Source of the DNA: Aminipila terrae
GTDB lineage: Bacteria > Bacillota > Clostridia > Peptostreptococcales > Anaerovoracaceae
NCBI RefSeq assembly: GCF_010120715.1
Contig: NZ_CP047591.1
Coordinates: 3,038,001-3,102,000 of the forward strand
DNA: 64,000 nucleotides
Direction: 5' to 3'
Shown here: positions 8,154 through 18,600 of the stretch, piece after piece
Position numbering within the stretch: position 1 is the first letter of the stretch
How the letters are laid out: every line of letters starts with the position of its first letter
Position numbers and translations under genes: made by a program
The notes under the pieces: generated by a model
What the model was told of the DNA's origin: nothing
Seen by the model: only the letters and a program-made list of their open reading frames with translations
Database searches by the model: none

Positions 8154-8213
8154 AGTAAACAATTCGTTTAAATCATTTCAGAGAAGTAGGAATCAATATA
8201 ATACATTCTTAGA

Positions 8214-8242
8214 AATAGCAGCCATAACAGGCTGCTATTTTT
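8214..8242 (+). terminator. intrinsic terminator after ferredoxin
   Basis: Perfect 10-bp stem AATAGCAGCC (8214-8223) with GGCTGCTATT (8230-8239), six-base loop, followed by T-rich sequence. Confidence 0.85.
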
Positions 8243-8320
8243 AGTCAGGCCATTTTAAATCTAGAACCCCATACTCATATTTTATATACTGCAAAAAGAA
8301 CGTAATGAATCATTATACTG

Positions 8321-8396
8321 GCAACTCAAAATGATTGCAAAATAAATAAGCAACCTAAAATGGTTGCATAATAAAAAAGCAACCTGAAAGGGTTGC
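8321..8396. repeat. three 29-bp iterons with palindromic cores
   Basis: Three copies of an 18-bp palindrome related to GCAACCTAAAATGGTTGC start at 8321, 8350 and 8379, exactly 29 bp apart, linked by AAAATAAATAA-like spacers. The third copy (GCAACC-TGAAAG-GGTTGC) overlaps the -35 region of the SatD promoter. Tandem phased palindromes just upstream of a gene are the signature of a multi-site operator. See findings. Confidence 0.85.
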
Positions 8397-8420
8397 TTTT
8401 GAAACAAAATGGTATATAAT
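8393..8420 (+). promoter_or_regulatory. promoter of the satD operon
   Basis: TTGCTT (8393-8398), 16-bp spacer, TATAAT (8415-8420), 19 bases before the SatD ATG at 8439. The -35 is embedded in the third iteron, so a protein bound there would block or activate transcription. Confidence 0.65.
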
Positions 8421-8438
8421 AAATTTGAGGTGATTAAG

Positions 8439-9299
8439 ATGAAAAAATATTCAGCATTAATTATTGATTTAAAGAAATCCAGATCTTATATGACAATGGA
8501 TAGAATTGATATACAAATTTATATAAAAGACACCATTTCCATTTTGAATAAGATTTTTAACAATGCTTTGCAGCTTGATGTAGTATTTAGCGCAGGGGAT
8601 GAGATACAAGGGTTATTTGATTCCCCACAATCAGCTTATTTATATTTCCGTTTATTTAATATGCTGATTTCTCCCGTTGAAATCAGAGCAGGAATAGGAG
8701 TAGGAGAATGGAATATAAAAATTGACAGTGCCATTTCAACAGAGCAGGATGGACTAGCGTATCACAATGCAAGATATGCTATAAATAGTGTTGAAGATTC
8801 ATTAGGATATTCCATTCTTTTATATTCTGGCGGCAAGAATGATATATATATTAACTCAGCAATTAATACAGCCACTATATTGGCTGGTAGTCAGAGTGAA
8901 TATCAAAACGAACTATACCTTATGACAGAATTAATGTATCCCCTTGATGTAAACGGAGTAATTGATCAAAACAGTATTTTGCAATTAAATAGTTTAATTA
9001 AGAAAAAAAATCAGATGGCCTATTATACAAAATGGAAATCCAATAGAAGCATAAAAAAATATCCCCTAATGATAGAATTTGATTGTGAATTGGATGTGAC
9101 TCCAATGGATGTTGAGGGATGTAAAGAAAGCTTTTTTGTTTCATCTGGAAGAATCAGAGGTTTATCTAAAAGATTATCGGAAATTCTGGGAACAAGCAGG
9201 CAGAATGTGGAAAAATCCATAAAAGCAGGAAACATTTATCAAGCAAGAAATTCCACTATTGTTGCATTAAAGTTGATGAAAGAATATATTGGAGGATAA
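8439..9299 (+). CDS. SatD-family protein with C-terminal HTH-like region
   Basis: 286 aa from the ATG at 8439 (GAGGTGAT site; an in-frame ATG at 8409 has none). N-terminal SatD-type domain: SALIIDLKKSR, then VVFSAGDEIQGLFDSPQSAY and RAGIGVGEW, resembling a nucleotidyl-cyclase-like fold. The C-terminal part (LSEILGTSRQNVEKSIKAG) reads as a helix-turn-helix and could bind the iterons upstream. SatD genes were described with SatC and SatE in Streptococcus mutans acid tolerance; the biochemical role is unknown. It forms an operon with the DUF3307 gene three bases downstream. Confidence 0.8.
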   Translation: MKKYSALIIDLKKSRSYMTMDRIDIQIYIKDTISILNKIFNNALQLDVVFSAGDEIQGLFDSPQSAYLYFRLFNMLISPVEIRAGIGVGEWNIKIDSAISTEQDGLAYHNARYAINSVEDSLGYSILLYSGGKNDIYINSAINTATILAGSQSEYQNELYLMTELMYPLDVNGVIDQNSILQLNSLIKKKNQMAYYTKWKSNRSIKKYPLMIEFDCELDVTPMDVEGCKESFFVSSGRIRGLSKRLSEILGTSRQNVEKSIKAGNIYQARNSTIVALKLMKEYIGG

Positions 9300-9302
9300 A
9301 TA

Positions 9303-10058
9303 ATGCTGGCATTTTTACTTATAATCGGGCACTTAATTGGAGATTTTGTTTTACAAACCTCCCGAATGGCCACAGAAAAACAACAAAATTTTTCGAAATT
9401 ATTACAACATTGTGGCATATATATGGTTGTGATATTTATAATTTTATTGATTTCTTCAAAACCTGTGGATGCTGTATGGATCAGCCTAATTATTGGAATG
9501 TCCCATTTTATGATTGATTTCTTTAGAAATCATGCGGATAAAAAATGTAATGATCGCATTAGCGTATTTTTATTCTTTATTGATCAAATTTTACATATTA
9601 GCATTTGTGTAATAGTTGTCTGGTGTTTTAATTTAAAAATTGATCTGAATACACCTATGGGCCTTATGGTTAAGACCTTTGGTGAAACAAATACAAGAAA
9701 TTCAATAATATACGTATTGCTTTATTTGTCTATGTGTCAACCAGCTGCTGTTGCAATTAAAAAAATTCTATTATACATTGAAAACCAGGAGAACATGAAA
9801 CCAGACAGTAATGATGTGACAACCTATAATGCCGGGTACATTATTGGAATTCTTGAAAGAATTATTATTACTACTTTAGTGTTACAGAATGAAGTATCCA
9901 CAATAGGTTTTGTCCTGGCAGCAAAGAGTTTAGCCAGATATCAACAATTGGACCAACAAAAATTTGCAGAAAAATATTTAGTAGGTACCCTAGGCAGTGT
10001 GGTAATTGCTATTATAGTGACATTGGTTTTAAAGAACATGCTGGTAAGTGTTAGCTGA
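9303..10058 (+). CDS. DUF3307 membrane protein
   Basis: 251 aa integral membrane protein. The N-terminus LLIIGHLIGDFVLQTSRMA and the segment SHFMIDFFRN are the recognisable DUF3307 signatures, with conserved His and Asp in membrane helices. About six to seven helices in all. It begins three bases after the SatD stop, preceded by the GGAGG at the end of satD, so the two are translationally linked. SatD and DUF3307 genes commonly occur together. Molecular function is unknown. Confidence 0.85.
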   Translation: MLAFLLIIGHLIGDFVLQTSRMATEKQQNFSKLLQHCGIYMVVIFIILLISSKPVDAVWISLIIGMSHFMIDFFRNHADKKCNDRISVFLFFIDQILHISICVIVVWCFNLKIDLNTPMGLMVKTFGETNTRNSIIYVLLYLSMCQPAAVAIKKILLYIENQENMKPDSNDVTTYNAGYIIGILERIIITTLVLQNEVSTIGFVLAAKSLARYQQLDQQKFAEKYLVGTLGSVVIAIIVTLVLKNMLVSVS

Positions 10059-10059
10059 G

Positions 10060-10212
10060 TATAATATAATAATAGATAGCGCAGCCTATCAGGTAGTGTG
10101 ACACCTGAATCCGAAATTTGTTTCGGTGGAATGACCCATATGGTTGGCAGACAACGGAAAAATCAGTCACGAAAGGAGGGTTTCAACTCTGCGGAGTTGT
10201 TGCTCTCCTTTT
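10060..10212 (+). ncRNA. structured leader RNA with terminator-like stem
   Basis: After tandem TATAAT sequences (10060-10070) come several helices: GATAG/CTATC (about 10074-10090), TCAGGT (10089-10094) with ACCTGA (10103-10108), CCGAAA (10111-10116) with TTTCGG (10121-10126), and a compound stem AAAGGAG (10172-10178) with CTCCTTT (10205-10211) enclosing AACTC-TGCG-GAGTT. It ends about 60 bases before a nuclease lipoprotein gene. It looks like a riboswitch or small RNA with an expression-platform terminator. I could not match it to a known class. Confidence 0.55.
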
Positions 10213-10273
10213 AAATTATAATGGTTACAATTAAATTACTTTAACAAATCGAAATAGGGATGGAAATAAAAAA

Positions 10274-11185
10274 ATGAAACATAATTGGCTAATAATCTTA
10301 ACTATTTGTATTTTGGTAACGGGATGTTCACCGCAACCGCAACAGGATAAACAACAGACTTCAACTAAACAGTCAGAGATTGCTGGAAGCGCAGCAGAAG
10401 TAAAATCATCTTCTGCTAAAAATCAACAGGCATCAGAAATGGCATCGGGAATAGACCAGCCCTTTAAAGGATATGAGAAGATTGTTGTAGATGGTGGGGA
10501 TATGAGTGGATATCGTAAGGCAAATGTTGCTGTCGATATTGGTTTTGGTGACAGAGAATACTGGGCATTTACCAATAAGTATGGGCAGCTAGTAAAAGTT
10601 ACAGCAAAAGAAATTATTTTGCAAGACGATAGGACTGAAGCTGTGACCGCAAATGGACGCTATTACAACGATGAAGCCGATGTTCCTGGAACTGAATGCG
10701 CAGATATGGATAAGGGACACATAATTGCAGACTCTCTTGGAGGAGTATCCAATGCTTATAATATTACGCCACAAGAAAGTACATTAAATCGCCATGGAGA
10801 TCAGGCATATATGGAAAGGGTTATTCGTGATGCTGGTGGCTGTACAGACTTTGAAGCAACTATAACCTATCCAGACACAACAACGGAAATCCCTAGCCAT
10901 TATCATTACACTTATAGATTAAAGGGCAATGTGGTTACGGATGACTTTGATAATGTTAATCCGGATAAAGTTAATAAAACCATATCAGAAAAAACTCAGT
11001 CTAAATCAACACAAAAATCTCCATCAAAGGAAAGCCATGATATATCTTCTATAGATAAAAATGGAGATGGTCAGGTGACCATAGCAGAAGCAAAAGCTGT
11101 TGGATTTAAAATGCCCATTACAAAAGAGCACTGGCTGTATCCATATATGGATGATCGTGACGGCGATGGAATGGTTGGTGAGTAA
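10274..11185 (+). CDS. secreted lipoprotein DNA/RNA non-specific endonuclease
   Basis: 303 aa. A lipoprotein signal ends in LVTGC (Cys about residue 17), so the protein is anchored outside the membrane. After a Ser/Gln-rich linker comes a beta-beta-alpha-metal nuclease domain of the EndA/NucA type: DMDKGHIIADSLGG (catalytic His in the D-x-G-H position), followed by YNITPQESTLNRHG with the metal-binding Asn. The C-terminus has two calcium-loop-like segments, DKNGDGQVTIAE and DDRDGDGMVGE, resembling excalibur or EF-hand loops. Likely role: extracellular nucleic-acid degradation for nutrition or competence. A structured leader lies upstream. Confidence 0.88.
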   Translation: MKHNWLIILTICILVTGCSPQPQQDKQQTSTKQSEIAGSAAEVKSSSAKNQQASEMASGIDQPFKGYEKIVVDGGDMSGYRKANVAVDIGFGDREYWAFTNKYGQLVKVTAKEIILQDDRTEAVTANGRYYNDEADVPGTECADMDKGHIIADSLGGVSNAYNITPQESTLNRHGDQAYMERVIRDAGGCTDFEATITYPDTTTEIPSHYHYTYRLKGNVVTDDFDNVNPDKVNKTISEKTQSKSTQKSPSKESHDISSIDKNGDGQVTIAEAKAVGFKMPITKEHWLYPYMDDRDGDGMVGE

Positions 11186-11223
11186 AAGGTTAGAATAAAT
11201 TAATAAAAAGGGTAAGGTTAGAA

Positions 11224-11256
11224 ACAGGCATCTACTACGAAGTAGGTGCCTGTTTT
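11224..11256 (+). terminator. intrinsic terminator after the nuclease gene
   Basis: ACAGGCA-T-CTACT with AGTAG-G-TGCCTGT (11224-11252) closing an ACGA loop, followed by TTTTT. Confidence 0.9.
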
Positions 11257-11350
11257 TGTTGTTTAATAGTTTAAATAGAGCTGATACGGAATATCCAAAA
11301 AGTTATAAAAAATCTATGACATTTCATGTCTCATAAAAAGTGTAAATTTA

Positions 11351-11405
11351 TGTCGAAAAAACGAGAACTATGACGTCACAAAAAGTAAAAATGTAAAGTT
11401 ATACT
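11351..11405 (+). promoter_or_regulatory. Spo0A-box-like promoter of the RHS locus
   Basis: TGTCGAA (11351-11357) matches the Spo0A box consensus. GTCACAAAAAGTA follows at 11375 and a -10-like TATACT at 11400. The same three elements with identical spacing recur at 49202-49256. The sequence precedes the 1372-aa gene. Spo0A control is inference; only the elements are seen. Confidence 0.55.
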
Positions 11406-11458
11406 AAATTGTATGTTTATTTACAAATTTGAATGTGTATTGAAAAAGGAGTGTAAAA

Positions 11459-14400
11459 GTGAGAAAAATTATCTGTTTAACTATTTCTTTTATTTTGTTA
11501 TTTTCCGGCACACCCGTCAGCTTTGCGGGGCAGACGGTCATTTACAAAGATGATGATTTAAAGCCGGTTTCTGTATCTTTCGAAGATAAAGAGTCACTGA
11601 ACCATGTGAAGGTTTATTCTGACACGTCCGGAAGCAGCATTAATCTATCAACTAAAGGTGCCATTGCATCGGTCAGCCTTACGGATGACCGTGCAGAGGG
11701 AAACTATGCGGCCAAGGTCACTGTGGGCAGCAGCAGCAATAATAATAAAAATTTTATTATTAATCTTTTAGATTTTGGAAGTGCAGGCCTTGCTACTTCA
11801 AATTTCAGTAAGGTTACACTCAAAGTTAAGCCAGCCATGGGGGCTAAATCCATAAGATTTTATGCAAATTACCTATCATCTGATGGAAGCTGGGCAGCAT
11901 CTCCTTCAGCGGTATCGATTCCATATACAGTTGGAGCAAATCTTGAAAGTGGCAAATGGAACACGGTTAATCTTGACCTTTCTGCCTTAGGACTCAGTCA
12001 ATCTTGCAACACGATCCAGGCGGTGGTAAATGAAAAATCCACTTGGGAGTTTGATGACATTAAGCTCAAGCGGCAGCAAGCTGGAACCCTTGCCTTTTCA
12101 GAAGAGCAGAATGTGGCAAGCGGTGGAAGCATTGAAACCAATGAGAATGTAAAGCTTATGTATTATACAAGCGGCACTTCTGATTTGTCAAAAGGAAAGA
12201 TTGCAGGCTTGAATATCGCTGCAGACAGAAGTGCTGCAAGTAAAACAGACAGCAGTGTGCAGCTTCTAAAAAGCGTCAGTAACATTCAGGCAGGCAAAGT
12301 TGCAAGCAGTGCTAACGGAAGAACGATCTATTACGTAAATCACGATGGAACAAAAGACGTAGTGTATCGATATGATCGAGGTACTGGAAACTCCATGGCA
12401 CTTCCTGAATTTACAGCGGCATTAAAGACGTACTGGTCAATCAGCGATGAAATGAGAATCGCCATAGAACCTTGCAATAGAACAGTAGATCGCATTGATG
12501 CCAGTCCGGATGGGAATACTGTGGCTGCTTTAAAAAAAGGCGTAAAAATGCCTGCTGAGATGAATTCCAGCGCAATGATTAAAACAGACGTAATCGCATT
12601 CAACGATGGAAAATCCATATACAGAGCAGGGATACAAAGTACCTTTGCAAGTACGGCTTCAGCAGAGCTTAAAAATCAAAACTATTGGGGAATAGACAGC
12701 TTCTCCTTTGTTTCAAATTCACAAATCATTGAGAAAGAAAAATATTATGTGCTAAACGGTGGAACTTATCAGGCAACGGGAGCGGTAAGGTACAAAAGCT
12801 TTACTTTAAGCAATGATTCATACACTACGGCAACCATTGATGAAACAACATACCTGAATCTTTTGTCACGCCAAAGCCTGTCAAGTGATAACCAGTGCTT
12901 TGTATATAAGGTGGAAGCAGACAATGACACGAATAACTATGTAGTAAATAAGTATGGAGATGACAGAACCATCGGATATGATGCCAATAAAGTCACTGTA
13001 AGCTACACCGATACCACTGGAACTTCTCAGAACTCCACCGCTGTCACCCTCAAGTCTCAGATTGTGGGTATGTCTCCAGTGAACGCAGATAAAAACTTTG
13101 TGGTCGTTAAGACAAAGCCCAATACGTCCACAACGACGACGGAAAGCAACGCGGGTAACACAACCATCACAGGGGGAAGCATTTCAAAATCAACCTCCAC
13201 AAATAACGGAACAACAACGACCAATACTAACAGCTCGACCACTACCACTGGCAGCAGCATTGGAAATACGACGACAAATGCAACCACCAACACAACGGAA
13301 GTGGCAGGCATGAGTAATTTGATTATAAACGGGAACTTTGAAAATGGGACTACTGGATGGGTGGCAAACGCTAAAGCCTCCTTATTATCTAATGGCATCG
13401 CAAGATTTACTGTTGGGTATAAATGGGGCAGTATTGGTAGCACAGCTCGAATCTCATCAAATGAGGGTGATAGGATTTATTTTCGAGCAAAAATAAAAGC
13501 TCCATATAGTGGTGTTTGTACAGGGCTTTCAGCACAATCTGGTGGAAACGGTCTGATAACCGGAATCTCTTCCCCATTGGTAACGGGTAACTTTGAATTA
13601 ACAAGTGGAATATATGTCTCAGGCACAATTGGACATATAACTGATTTTTATTTCCTAATATGTGATAACAATGAATCAAATTGGAAAGAAATTCAAGCCA
13701 AAGAATGTATAGCTGTTAACTTAACGCGGGTATTTGGTGTGGGCAACGAACCAACAAAAGAATGGTGTGATGAACATCTTTCATATAACAATTTAATTAA
13801 TAGCGTGAATGGAACGGCAACAACCAGTTCGGCTGTAACGAGTGGAACGCAGGATACTTCTGTAAATTCCAGCACCTCCTCCTCAACGACACAGTCGGAC
13901 CAGCAAAAAAACAACTCCAGTGTAACGTCCTCCAATAACCTGAGCCAGTCGGCTTCAGAAAATGAATGGCGAAGTACAGAAACCACCTCCAGCACTACCA
14001 ACACATCAACCGTGGCTCGATACGACTGGTATGCTATTGACATCAATAAGGGAACGGCAGTACCCCTTGACTTTGACTATGACAACGGCATCATAACAGA
14101 GGTCAGTCAGGCGGGAACGGTGATGGTGATTACTTATGTAGCAAACGGCACCACGTATACCTATCGTTATGACACACTTACAAAGAAGCTGTATAACGAT
14201 GCAGACGGACTTGAAAGCATGAAATTCAACCTTTATTTATCTACCAAGCAGCCGGATGGAAGATATACGGACAAGAAGATTGTAAGCTTGAAATCAAATA
14301 TTACCGATATCAAAACTAATGGCAAAGCAGAGGTTGCCTTTGTTAAGCTTCAGGATAACAAATGGTATATGGTAAACACCAAGACCGGCTCGGTAGCGGA

Positions 14401-15577
14401 GCTAAAGCTAGACCTGAACAATGCCCAGGTACTTTATGTAACAGAAGACAATAAACTATTCCTTTATGATACCAATTCCAGATATGCCGTTTATGATCCG
14501 GCAACGGATTCGTTAAAAGAAGTGAGGCCTGCAGATGCAGCAAATGACAAATTCCTGGTTGTTGATAGTGGTAGGCAGATTCTTTATCGCACAACGGCGG
14601 GAGCACTTAAAAGTAAATATCTGGAGGACGTGAAGGCGGATTCCGGTCAGTATTATCTGGTTTCCTTTGACGGAAAAAATACATGGCAGACATATAAGTA
14701 TGGAAAATGGCAGACCGTTTGTAATGGGGATAAACTGACAGAAAACAGCATGAAACAGTATGGTATGAGCCTCTCAGAGGTCAATGCACTGGAAACTTCC
14801 GATTTTGAACCCCTATATGATGGAAATCGTCAGATATACAGCTTAGATTTAGCTGCAATGCTTCGTGATGGAAGCTATTACGGAAGCCAGAGTATCGACT
14901 CCGTACACTGGTTCCTGGATCAGGATTCAAACGACAATCCACTCTATGGTAAGAAAACATTCTTTGCAAAAGCGGTGGATATGACTGCAGACAATGCAAG
15001 GATTATCGATAAGATTCTGATTCATGAAACTGGACCGGCTGATTTCACAGGATATTACTTCTTTGAGAAGGACGGAAAATATTTTTACTATGACGAAAAT
15101 GGATGGAAAGACGGAGAAAGTGACAACATTTCAGCCATGCTGAAAGACGTTGAAGGGCGATATGTTGATATTACTTTAAGCGGCATGACCAAAAAGGAAG
15201 TAATGGCAATTCCAGCATCTAAACTTACAGAGCGGTTTGTCAATAAAGAGACTTCAGGCGGAGCGATAAACTTCCGGTTAATTTATTGCAGCAGGATTGA
15301 CGATGAAGCAATTGATAAGTACATATCAACACCGGAGCTTGCAGTGGAACAGAATGTATTTTCAAGCAAACCATACAAAATCATCATTCGTCAGACTGAC
15401 GGAAAGGAAATCGTATATACGAACCTGACAAAGGATCAGGCGGAAGACTTCATGGCTTGGATTCAGCAAAGACAGGCTGGCTACGGAAATGTATTTTACC
15501 GCATGGTAACGGACAGCGTTGATGAGTTCATCAATTATTACATGATTGTTAACGTGCACGCAGAACGAGAAAAATAA
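11459..15577 (+). CDS. large secreted multi-domain protein of the RHS locus
   Basis: 1372 aa, GTG start with AAGGAG eight bases upstream. A Sec signal peptide ends at about VSFAG (residue 24). Residues about 30-200 form a beta-rich carbohydrate-binding-like domain. A propeller-like region follows (NGRTIYYVNHDGTKDVVYRY). Two Ser/Thr-rich linkers (about 555-620 and 790-860) flank an inserted CenC/phage-tail-like module containing NLIINGNFENGTTGW and VFGVGNEPTKEWCDEH. The rest is propeller-like repeats. No catalytic motif or anchor was seen. It lies 38 bases ahead of the RHS gene and was probably co-transcribed with it, so it may be a surface scaffold or co-effector. Function unknown. Confidence 0.8.
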   Translation: MRKIICLTISFILLFSGTPVSFAGQTVIYKDDDLKPVSVSFEDKESLNHVKVYSDTSGSSINLSTKGAIASVSLTDDRAEGNYAAKVTVGSSSNNNKNFIINLLDFGSAGLATSNFSKVTLKVKPAMGAKSIRFYANYLSSDGSWAASPSAVSIPYTVGANLESGKWNTVNLDLSALGLSQSCNTIQAVVNEKSTWEFDDIKLKRQQAGTLAFSEEQNVASGGSIETNENVKLMYYTSGTSDLSKGKIAGLNIAADRSAASKTDSSVQLLKSVSNIQAGKVASSANGRTIYYVNHDGTKDVVYRYDRGTGNSMALPEFTAALKTYWSISDEMRIAIEPCNRTVDRIDASPDGNTVAALKKGVKMPAEMNSSAMIKTDVIAFNDGKSIYRAGIQSTFASTASAELKNQNYWGIDSFSFVSNSQIIEKEKYYVLNGGTYQATGAVRYKSFTLSNDSYTTATIDETTYLNLLSRQSLSSDNQCFVYKVEADNDTNNYVVNKYGDDRTIGYDANKVTVSYTDTTGTSQNSTAVTLKSQIVGMSPVNADKNFVVVKTKPNTSTTTTESNAGNTTITGGSISKSTSTNNGTTTTNTNSSTTTTGSSIGNTTTNATTNTTEVAGMSNLIINGNFENGTTGWVANAKASLLSNGIARFTVGYKWGSIGSTARISSNEGDRIYFRAKIKAPYSGVCTGLSAQSGGNGLITGISSPLVTGNFELTSGIYVSGTIGHITDFYFLICDNNESNWKEIQAKECIAVNLTRVFGVGNEPTKEWCDEHLSYNNLINSVNGTATTSSAVTSGTQDTSVNSSTSSSTTQSDQQKNNSSVTSSNNLSQSASENEWRSTETTSSTTNTSTVARYDWYAIDINKGTAVPLDFDYDNGIITEVSQAGTVMVITYVANGTTYTYRYDTLTKKLYNDADGLESMKFNLYLSTKQPDGRYTDKKIVSLKSNITDIKTNGKAEVAFVKLQDNKWYMVNTKTGSVAELKLDLNNAQVLYVTEDNKLFLYDTNSRYAVYDPATDSLKEVRPADAANDKFLVVDSGRQILYRTTAGALKSKYLEDVKADSGQYYLVSFDGKNTWQTYKYGKWQTVCNGDKLTENSMKQYGMSLSEVNALETSDFEPLYDGNRQIYSLDLAAMLRDGSYYGSQSIDSVHWFLDQDSNDNPLYGKKTFFAKAVDMTADNARIIDKILIHETGPADFTGYYFFEKDGKYFYYDENGWKDGESDNISAMLKDVEGRYVDITLSGMTKKEVMAIPASKLTERFVNKETSGGAINFRLIYCSRIDDEAIDKYISTPELAVEQNVFSSKPYKIIIRQTDGKEIVYTNLTKDQAEDFMAWIQQRQAGYGNVFYRMVTDSVDEFINYYMIVNVHAEREK

Positions 15578-15615
15578 AGCTCCTGCATCTGAAAAACCAT
15601 GGAGGAAACTTACAA

Positions 15616-18600
15616 ATGAAAAAACGATTCCATTTATCATATATAAGAGGGGTAGTCCTATCCCTCTTGATTCTCTCTGTGCTTTGTTATACCGCAGCAG
15701 CACTTGAGCAGCCGAAAATAGCTAAAAAAGATACCGTGTCCATGAGTGACACCCTGTCAGATATGCAAAATAAGGCTTTAAACTGTAAGTACAGCACAGA
15801 GCTGAACGCACCTTTCAATCAGGCAAGCAGCGGCATCAACGAGGATATTCGTCTTGATACGGGAGAACTTTCCATTGGAACAGAACTTGTATCTGCCCCA
15901 GGGAAAAATGGGCTTGATTTTAAGCTGTCCTTAAACTATTCTTCCGGTGATGCGTCTCTTTACGCAGAAAGCACAGCGGATGAGGGCGGAGCCAAGATTA
16001 TTTTGAAAGGACAAACTCTCATTGCATACTATGACAGCTTCAGACCCGACGGCGGTTATGTAAATACGGTGGGCGTTCCCTATACCGGTAAAATCGGTCA
16101 ACAAAAGACCATAGAGGGGAAATTTACTGAAAAAGAAACAGGAAACCGACTTTTGTTTACTGGTCGATACTGTTATGCTGGAAACGAAAAAAAGCTCTTT
16201 TCAACAAACGGAATGAGAAATGTCAAAAGAGCACTTTCTGAAACGGAAGCCAGCAATACCTTTGGGATAGGCTGGTCCATTGCCATGCCAAAGCTCCGAA
16301 TCGATGGGGAGCATATCTATGTTACTTTAGACAGCGGACAAACCTATCAGGCGGACTTTTCCAAACAGTCCGGACTAAAGGATTATGAGCTGACCAACGT
16401 TAGCTTTTCCCACTATACCGGTGCGGAAACGGCAAAAGCAGTGTCGGCATATAAGCTTGCTTATGCCAACGGATATCGTCTCTATTTTGACAAGGCGGGT
16501 CTTCTGATTGAGGAAGAAGATCTTTACAAAAATCGGATTACCTACGACTATGATGACGAGAAAAACCTGATTAAAATGACTGACAGTGTTGGAAGGACCA
16601 TAGACCTTGCCTATACAGCAGATACCGTTACCATTAAATACGGAGACAAAATCAGTAAGCTCATAAAAGAAGAAATTGCACCGGGCAAATGGGTGCTGGC
16701 AAAGTACATCGACCCCTTGGGAAACACCGTAAGCTACAGCTACAACCTCAAAGCAGCAGGCTTCGATTTGATTGGTGCAGGGCAGAAAGCAGAAAATCAA
16801 TCGGCACTGCTTACCGGGGTCCATTATGAGAATGGGCTTTCCACTCACTATGAATACCTTTGTGCAACCAAAAACATGGGCAGTGGCACCTTGGACTACT
16901 ACAAGGTTTCAAAACGTTATGAAACTGAAAAGACAAAGGCTATAGCGGCAGAGGGCAGGAAAAATGTCTTCACTTATTCCTACCTTCATGAGCCGGACGG
17001 ATACCCCAATTACACAAAAGGAGCTGTTTTGCCGGACAGTTACACTTATACGACAAGAGAATCTGACGAGCTTGGTGCAATCAAGGATTATACATATAAC
17101 AACCAGCATCAGCTTGTGCTGGAAGTAACCCAGATAAAAGGGGAGCAATCCATTCCTACGGGTAGTGCTCTTTCAATAGCACAAAGTAAGTACGGCGTTC
17201 TTCCTGAACATACCTTAAAAGAAGTAAACTGTACCTTCTACTACAAAAAACTGAACCTCCCAGAAAAGGTCTCAAAATATACCTACGGAAATGAGGGTGA
17301 CGTAAACGAAACGGCGGATTATTACAGCTATGATAATAAGGGAAACCTCACAAGCTACAGTACACCTAAAGAGGATACACCGGAGAGCAGGCAGCTTTAT
17401 ACGAAAACCACCTGGTATGATCCTGCATACAACGTGAAGGTAGGAGAGGTATACAGAAAAGATCAGAATACAACAATTACGGCCATCAACATTCTGGACC
17501 CTAAAGGCAAGGATATCATAGAAACAGATATTTATGCTAACGGCGTATTCCAGAAAAAAGCCACCTTTGAGTACGATGCAAATCACAACCTGATTGCAAG
17601 TAGAATCTACGATACGGGGAGCAACAAGCTATTAAAGACAGAAACCTACGGATATGATGAAGAAGGTCTTTATCAGGTCAGAAGCACGCTGGAGAAGATA
17701 CAGCTTGGTAAAGACCGAAAGGAAAATATCATCCAGGAATACCGGCATGACCGATACAGCGGAGAGCTGCTGTCACAGACCGACCCGAAAGGAAATGTGA
17801 CCAAATATACCTATGACAAGCTGGATCGAGTTCTGGTTTTGACCAATCCAGATAGAACCACAATCAACTATGCTTATGATGATAAAAACAACATTCTCAC
17901 CACTGTGGATGAAGCCGGAGAGTCGATAAAGTATTCCTATTCCCCAATTGGTAACCTTTCAGAGATTGGTTATCCAACAGAAGGCATTACAGCAAGGAAA
18001 AAGACCTATGATTCCTATAACCGTCTTATGACGGATGAAAATGCAAACGGTACAAAAGCCGTCTATTCCTACGACGGTCTTTCAAGACTGACAGCTGTTT
18101 CCCTTTATGACAAAACAGGCACGTTGTTGTCAAGAAAAGAAGTGGCCTATGACTTTGCGCACAGGGAAAAGAAAACAAATGCCATGTATACCAAGGTGAG
18201 TATCACACAGAAGGGAAAACTTTCTGGCAGGGAAACCTCTGGAGGAGCCATTCAAACACTTCAAGCAGCAGAAAGTGACCTTGTCAAAAACTACTATTAC
18301 AACCGATACGGGGAACTGGAAAAAGAAGGTCAGATTTCGGATGAGGGCGAGCTTACAGAAAGCTATACCTACGACCTTGCCGGAAATGTACTGACATACA
18401 GGGATAAGCTGGGGCAGAAATCAAGCTATCAGTATGACATTTTTGACAACCTGATTAAAGAAACCAATCCAAAGAACCTTTCCACCGCTTATCATTACGA
18501 TGGACTTTTCAACGTGGACAGGGTAACCGATGCAAACGGTATAAACTACCGCTACAAATACAATCAGGTTGGACAGCTGATTTCAGAGGAACTTCCCTAT

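Noticed and set aside
10089..10212. Leader before the nuclease as a known riboswitch (purine, TPP, c-di-GMP, THF, fluoride, guanidine) or a hammerhead ribozyme
   Set aside because: None of the conserved cores I know for these classes is present. Only generic helices and a terminator-like stem can be supported.
13057..13443. Long open frame on the minus strand inside the 1372-aa gene
   Set aside because: It is the shadow of Ser/Thr-rich codon repeats on the + strand, giving Val/Leu-rich sequence with no ribosome site.
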